A DNA stretch of 64,000 nucleotides from Lachnoanaerobaculum umeaense. Its GTDB lineage: Bacteria; Bacillota; Clostridia; Lachnospirales; Lachnospiraceae. Positions 60,742 to 64,000 of the stretch are shown here, piece after piece. Where the stretch lies: contig NZ_CP032364.1 in assembly GCF_003589745.1 (NCBI RefSeq), positions 1,922,001-1,986,000 of the forward strand. Reading direction: 5' to 3'. The notes beneath the pieces were generated by a model. The model saw only the letters and a program-made list of their open reading frames with translations. It was not told the DNA's origin and made no database searches. The position numbers were made by a program, and so were the translations under genes. Each line of letters opens with the position of its first letter. The stretch's first letter is position 1.

Positions 60742-61894
60742 TTGTTGATTCCTCCTTGAATTCATCTGCTGCTTTTAATTTAATTGATTCTCTTTTATCA
60801 CTATCAGGTACCAATGTTGGCTTACCTGTACTTGTTGTTACCATATCGCCTACAAGGGCGCTAAATTCTTTCTTACCTATCTCTTTTTCAACTTGGGCAA
60901 GAGTCAATGGGCTCTTTATCCACAAAATTTCTTCACTTATGCCACTATCTGTAAGCTTTTTAAAGGCTGTATCCATATCAGTCCAAGCCCTTGTTTTTCT
61001 TCCCTCTACGGCCTTCCATCCGGATATATCATTGCCTTTTAATACTTCCGACAGTGCGTACTCTTCTAAGGCTTTTGCCCAACTTGCGACATCTTTTGCC
61101 GTCTGTAATATCTGCCCGATTTCTTCATGAGATAAGAGTTCTGGCTTTTTAAAATCAAGCTTTGCTAACTCTCTGCATTTTTCAGCGTGTTTCTGGCATA
61201 TTGGTTTAGCTTTGCAAAAACCACACCAAGATCCTTCTTTTTGTTCTCCTGCACCTATGTACGCCATTTCTATTGTCGGTCTTATGCTTTCTCCCCAAGC
61301 CTTTAGCTCCTGTACACTTGTTGTAAATGTTCCACCGCCATCTTTGTTTCTAGGCTGAAAGATATGCATATGCACAGTCTGAATATTGTAAAATAGCTCA
61401 TATTCCCCAACAGCGCCAAGTGCATACAGTTTTAACTGTGGATTATCTTCTGCACTGACTGCAACATTCTTCCCATACTTTAGATCCACTATGTGTAAAT
61501 CGTTACCCGATATTATAATGCAATCTGCCGTGCCAAAGCCTTCAGGGATATGTGCGGATAAGTTAAGCTTTACTTCTACAGCGATATAAGGCTTTTGTGC
61601 GTATGAAAGCACGATACCTCTTATATACTCTGCGTATTCGTCTGTAAGAGCGTCCATCTCTTTTTGGTACATACTATTGTTTGTAAAATCTTTAAGTATC
61701 TTATTAAAAGACCTTTTTGGTAACGGATCTATAAGCATATTTCTTACTTTAGCCTCTGCTATTGCGTGTGCCAGAGTACCTTCTTTTGCACTTTCCGACG
61801 GTCTATCTTCAAAATTTTCTTCAAGCCTTGCACTTGGGGTGCACTCTAACCACCTGTGTGCCCCCGATGCACTTAATACTGCATGCTTTGACAT
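60734..61894 (-). CDS. DUF2800 Cas4/RecB-like nuclease
   Basis: 386 residues. SASGAHRWLECTPSARLEENFEDRPSESAKEGTLAHAIAEAK is the DUF2800 start; TADCIIISGNDLHIVDLKYGK holds the PD-(D/E)XK residues and WCGFCKAKPICQKHAEKC a Cas4-like Cys cluster. Probably an exonuclease for phage recombination/replication. Confidence 0.92.
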   Translation of the reverse strand: MSKHAVLSASGAHRWLECTPSARLEENFEDRPSESAKEGTLAHAIAEAKVRNMLIDPLPKRSFNKILKDFTNNSMYQKEMDALTDEYAEYIRGIVLSYAQKPYIAVEVKLNLSAHIPEGFGTADCIIISGNDLHIVDLKYGKNVAVSAEDNPQLKLYALGAVGEYELFYNIQTVHMHIFQPRNKDGGGTFTTSVQELKAWGESIRPTIEMAYIGAGEQKEGSWCGFCKAKPICQKHAEKCRELAKLDFKKPELLSHEEIGQILQTAKDVASWAKALEEYALSEVLKGNDISGWKAVEGRKTRAWTDMDTAFKKLTDSGISEEILWIKSPLTLAQVEKEIGKKEFSALVGDMVTTSTGKPTLVPDSDKRESIKLKAADEFKEESTNE

Positions 61895-62262
61895 TAAAGT
61901 TTTACCCCCATCTTTTGCAACTCTGCTGCAATCTCAGGAAGTTGCGCCGGCTGTAACTGAGTAAGTGCCGCTACCCCAAATCTTGCTAAAAGTTGTTGGA
62001 ACTCCCCCAGTCTTCCCGCATCTTTAAGCTGAATTGCACCAACAGCTATCTGATCAATAGAGTAGGTAGGCATTTGGGTAGGTGCCTGTGGTGTAACGGG
62101 TGCCTGTGGTTGCTGTATTGCAGGAGCCTCAGGAATAACGGGCATACTAGGCTTAATATCCGTATGCGCGGATACTGACGCCCCTACGGCTGTCTGATTG
62201 CCGAGTATCTGCTTTGCAAAAACTACCATCTCGTCAAAAGTTTCAAAAGTTAAATTAATCAT
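61894..62262 (-). CDS. Phage hypothetical protein with Pro/Gln-rich linker
   Basis: 122 residues from ATG 62260-62262 (MINLTFETFDEMVVFAKQIL) with AAGGAGAAACTAGAA before it. A Pro/Ala/Gln-rich linker separates a short N-terminal helix from a helical C-terminus. It lies upstream of DUF2800 with an overlapping TAATG. No function assigned. Confidence 0.75.
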   Translation of the reverse strand: MINLTFETFDEMVVFAKQILGNQTAVGASVSAHTDIKPSMPVIPEAPAIQQPQAPVTPQAPTQMPTYSIDQIAVGAIQLKDAGRLGEFQQLLARFGVAALTQLQPAQLPEIAAELQKMGVKL

Positions 62263-62281
62263 TTCTAGTTTCTCCTTATAT

Positions 62282-62512
62282 TTAAAAAACAAACATTGCA
62301 ACTACTGCTAAATTAAGTGCTACTACCCCTATAAAACCCGCCCAAAAAGCTCTTTCTATACCATCTATAGAATCTTCAAGCTCGTCAATTCTTTTTCTTA
62401 AAATCTTCACTTGCTTGCCGTGCTTAACCTCAAGGGCATCTATATTTCGCTCTATTTTTCTACCTGTCCACACATCCGGCACAACTACGCTATTTTCTTT
62501 TAAACTAGACAT
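62282..62512 (-). CDS. Small phage membrane protein
   Basis: 76 residues: a coiled coil (IERNIDALEVKHGKQVKILRKRIDELEDSIDGIERAF) and one C-terminal membrane segment (WAGFIGVVALNLAVVAMFVF). It resembles XhlA-like tail-anchored proteins in layout but is placed in the early region. Overlaps the next gene's end by 13 bases. Confidence 0.75.
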   Translation of the reverse strand: MSSLKENSVVVPDVWTGRKIERNIDALEVKHGKQVKILRKRIDELEDSIDGIERAFWAGFIGVVALNLAVVAMFVF

Positions 62513-62952
62513 TTAAATCCTCCTTTACTGAGAAGCTTTCTTCCCAGTTCCTTATCTTCTAATAATTCCTTTAGTGTTTTAGTCTCTAACATTTTACTTA
62601 ATGCAGGGCTACTTAATATCACTCCTGATGTACTATCCGTAAGTATCTGACCAATTGTAGCCGACATAGTTCTCTCAATCCTTTTTATCCTGATAGCTCT
62701 CTTCTTTTTCTTGCTGTAAACGACTTCTTCTTTTTCCTCTATAACCTTTAATTCGCACCAATTGTGGTATTTCTTTTTAACAGTAACCTCACAGATTACA
62801 TCAGTAGGCACGGCGTTTTCTTTTATAAAAAGCTCACACTTCATCATAAACCCGTCGCCCGGCTGTATGGCCTCGTGGATCTCTTTATACCTTAGTGCGG
62901 GCTTAGGACCGTCAACTATGTGTATAATTGTATTATTGTGATGTACTATCAT
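62500..62952 (-). CDS. Phage early-region protein, hypothetical
   Basis: 150 residues from ATG 62950-62952 (MIVHHNNTIIHIVDGPK), which has GAGGAAAAAGAT upstream and overlaps the pentapeptide gene stop. Beta-rich centre with a Lys/Arg run (YSKKKKRAIRIKRIERTM). No family recognised. Confidence 0.7.
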   Translation of the reverse strand: MIVHHNNTIIHIVDGPKPALRYKEIHEAIQPGDGFMMKCELFIKENAVPTDVICEVTVKKKYHNWCELKVIEEKEEVVYSKKKKRAIRIKRIERTMSATIGQILTDSTSGVILSSPALSKMLETKTLKELLEDKELGRKLLSKGGFKCLV

Positions 62953-63683
62953 ATCTTTTTCCTCGCATGTGCCAGTGCCTCCTCTTTTGATATCCAAAAG
63001 TAAAGGTCTGTAGAGCTTGCCTTGAACCTGTCTACTTCATAGTCGTTATCTCGTACAACATCATTCTCAGTTAAGATGTAATTTCTGTTTTTTAAAGTAA
63101 CCTCAATCGGATCATAGCCATCTTTCAATCTTTCTATAGATTCAATAAAAAGCATTTCTGCTCTACATTTTCTTGTTGTTCCTGAGCTTCTCTGAGCCCA
63201 TGTAGGAATAGATACTTCTACTAAGCAGTCATTGCCCTTAAAGTCCTCTCCTATCGTCCATCCTGTAAACTCTCCCTCCGTCGGGCATACGGGATAAATA
63301 CCTATGGTATTATCAAACTCAGCTGTAATAATGTTTGTATCCTGAAGATTTGCCTCAGTCAGATTTGCCAAAGCGAATGACGCACTGTCCAGATCGGCAC
63401 CCTCAAAGCTTGCTTCTGTCAAATTAGCAGACAAGAACAATGCATCTTTGCAGTTTGTCTCATTAAAGTTAGCACTCCACGCATTGGCGCATGAGAAATC
63501 TGTATTCTTTAAATTTGCGCCCTCGAAATTTGCACTAACAAGAACTGTATCTATAAAGCAAGCTCCCTCAAGGTCCGCACCTGCAAAGTTTGCTCCTGTC
63601 AGGTTTTGCCCTTTAAAGTTCCATCCCCTCAGGTCCATATTTGCGAAATTGTTGTCTAAAACCTCTTTTAAATCCTTTTTCAT
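62949..63683 (-). CDS. Pentapeptide-repeat protein with C-terminal domain
   Basis: 244 residues. Residues about 12-122 are A(N/D)Lxx/AxF-type pentapeptides (NFANMDLRGWNFKGQNLTGANFAGADLEGACF and on), predicted to form a right-handed quadrilateral helix. Some members mimic DNA and inhibit gyrase or restriction enzymes. The remaining 120 residues are a different domain (EGEFTGWTIGEDFKGNDCLVEVSIPTWAQRSSGTTRKCRAE) seen in many phage pentapeptide proteins, thought unrelated to gyrase binding. Ribosome site GAGG. Confidence 0.9.
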   Translation of the reverse strand: MKKDLKEVLDNNFANMDLRGWNFKGQNLTGANFAGADLEGACFIDTVLVSANFEGANLKNTDFSCANAWSANFNETNCKDALFLSANLTEASFEGADLDSASFALANLTEANLQDTNIITAEFDNTIGIYPVCPTEGEFTGWTIGEDFKGNDCLVEVSIPTWAQRSSGTTRKCRAEMLFIESIERLKDGYDPIEVTLKNRNYILTENDVVRDNDYEVDRFKASSTDLYFWISKEEALAHARKKI

Positions 63684-63953
63684 TTATCCTACCTCTCTCA
63701 CCATCTTCCACCCTGCTCCCCTTGCAGGCCTTCTTCTCTGACTTGCAAATTCTGCAGTCTGTAACTTTATCCTCTTTGCTATCCACTTATCAAAACCAAC
63801 CGTGTCGAATATGATAGTTGAATTCGGCTTTGATGGGTCTATCTTAGTGGCGAAATTCTGCTTCGGATCTCTATAAGCTTCCATAAGCAAAGGTATAGGA
63901 AATCCCATTGTCTTCAGTTCTGACATTTTCATAATTTGTTTCGGAAACTCCAT
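63684..63953 (-). CDS. Excisionase-like small DNA-binding protein
   Basis: 89 residues from ATG 63951-63953, with AAGGAGGTAGAT upstream. EFPKQIMKMSELKTMGFPIPLLMEAYRDPKQNFATKIDPSKPNSTIIFDTVGFDKWIAKR resembles the helix-turn-helix early proteins of clostridial phages that look like Xis or DNA-binding regulators. Confidence 0.72.
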   Translation of the reverse strand: MEFPKQIMKMSELKTMGFPIPLLMEAYRDPKQNFATKIDPSKPNSTIIFDTVGFDKWIAKRIKLQTAEFASQRRRPARGAGWKMVREVG

Positions 63954-63963
63954 ATCTACCTCC

Positions 63964-64000
63964 TTAAGGTATAAATTCAATATCTCTGACACCTTTTCTC
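63964..64000 (-). CDS. Possible C-terminal end of an upstream phage gene
   Basis: The minus frame gives RKGVRDIEFIP then TAA at 63964-63966, the stop lying directly before GGAGG of the next gene, a common layout in this operon. Only a few codons are visible. Confidence 0.3.
   Translation of the reverse strand, partial: RKGVRDIEFIP

Larger units (their letters stand above)
27126..64000 (-). mobile_element. Contractile-tailed (PBSX/Xkd-like) prophage, left part; continues beyond the window
   Basis: One end is fixed by the tRNA-Leu fragment at 27126-27183. From there to the window edge all recognisable genes are phage genes in standard modular order: lysis, baseplate, tail, head, packaging, regulators, replication, early. 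Sheath, LysM tail protein and gpJ-type baseplate genes indicate a myovirus morphology; portal and MuF proteins are SPP1-like. Integrase, repressor and intact tRNA-Leu are not in the window. No structural gene is visibly broken, so the element may be inducible. Confidence 0.93.

Overview
The window is a low-GC Firmicute chromosome segment. The best fit is a member of the Lachnospiraceae/Clostridia: it has a SCIFF peptide with its maturase next to secDF, a clostridial-style Tad pilus locus and AGGAGG-type ribosome sites. The species cannot be named from sequence alone. Essentially every gene is read from the minus strand, so transcription runs from high to low coordinates. All positions below are plus-strand coordinates.

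Region 1 (1-5,945), housekeeping and SCIFF. A partial tgt is followed by a full secDF fusion gene, then a locally duplicated and degraded stretch (truncated scfB plus truncated secD), the intact SCIFF maturase scfB and the 48-residue SCIFF precursor scfA. scfA has a good promoter, and a terminator-like hairpin lies between scfA and scfB.

Region 2 (5,959-25,943), a roughly 20 kb Tad/Flp pilus operon. It starts from a consensus promoter (TTGACA, 17 bp, TATAAT) at 25,915-25,943 and runs tadA, tadB, tadC, Flp1-like pilin, TadE-like pseudopilin, a 1,270-residue envelope protein, a lipoprotein, a second pseudopilin, prepilin peptidase, a WG-repeat protein and a TadZ/CpaE-like ATPase. A phospho-signalling module follows (FHA protein, PP2C phosphatase, Ser/Thr kinase with TPRs), then a small membrane protein and an Ig-like surface protein. 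The genes abut or overlap by a few bases, so assembly machine and signalling module are probably co-expressed.

Region 3 (25,944-27,183), junction. An AT-rich spacer with a 43-bp tandem repeat and a strong terminator precedes a 5'-truncated CobW-type GTPase. Next comes the 3' part of a tRNA-Leu(TAA), which marks one end of an integrated prophage.

Region 4 (27,184-64,000), prophage, continuing past the window. It is a contractile-tailed (PBSX/Xkd-like) phage. Read in transcription order from 64,000 downward it has: small early genes with a pentapeptide-repeat protein; replication genes (DUF2800 nuclease-like, DUF2815, family A DNA polymerase, VapE-type ATPase/primase, VRR-NUC, SNF2-type helicase) with an iteron-like repeat cluster at 55,512-55,757; small regulators including a DUF1492/ArpU-like late regulator; terminase, portal, and a MuF head protein fused to a putative HExxH metallopeptidase toxin; scaffold and capsid; connectors; sheath and tube; a tail chaperone with a canonical A-AAA-AAC -1 frameshift site; tape measure; baseplate; fibre; holin and endolysin. 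A DUF2335 membrane-protein unit with its own promoter and terminator sits inside the lysis region and looks like a moron. Integrase and repressor are not in the window and should lie beyond 64,000, near the intact tRNA-Leu.

The items most worth a second look are the MuF-metallopeptidase fusion with its overlapping 53-residue partner, the iteron-like cluster, the DUF2335 moron, the secDF/scfB duplication and the kinase-coupled Tad operon.
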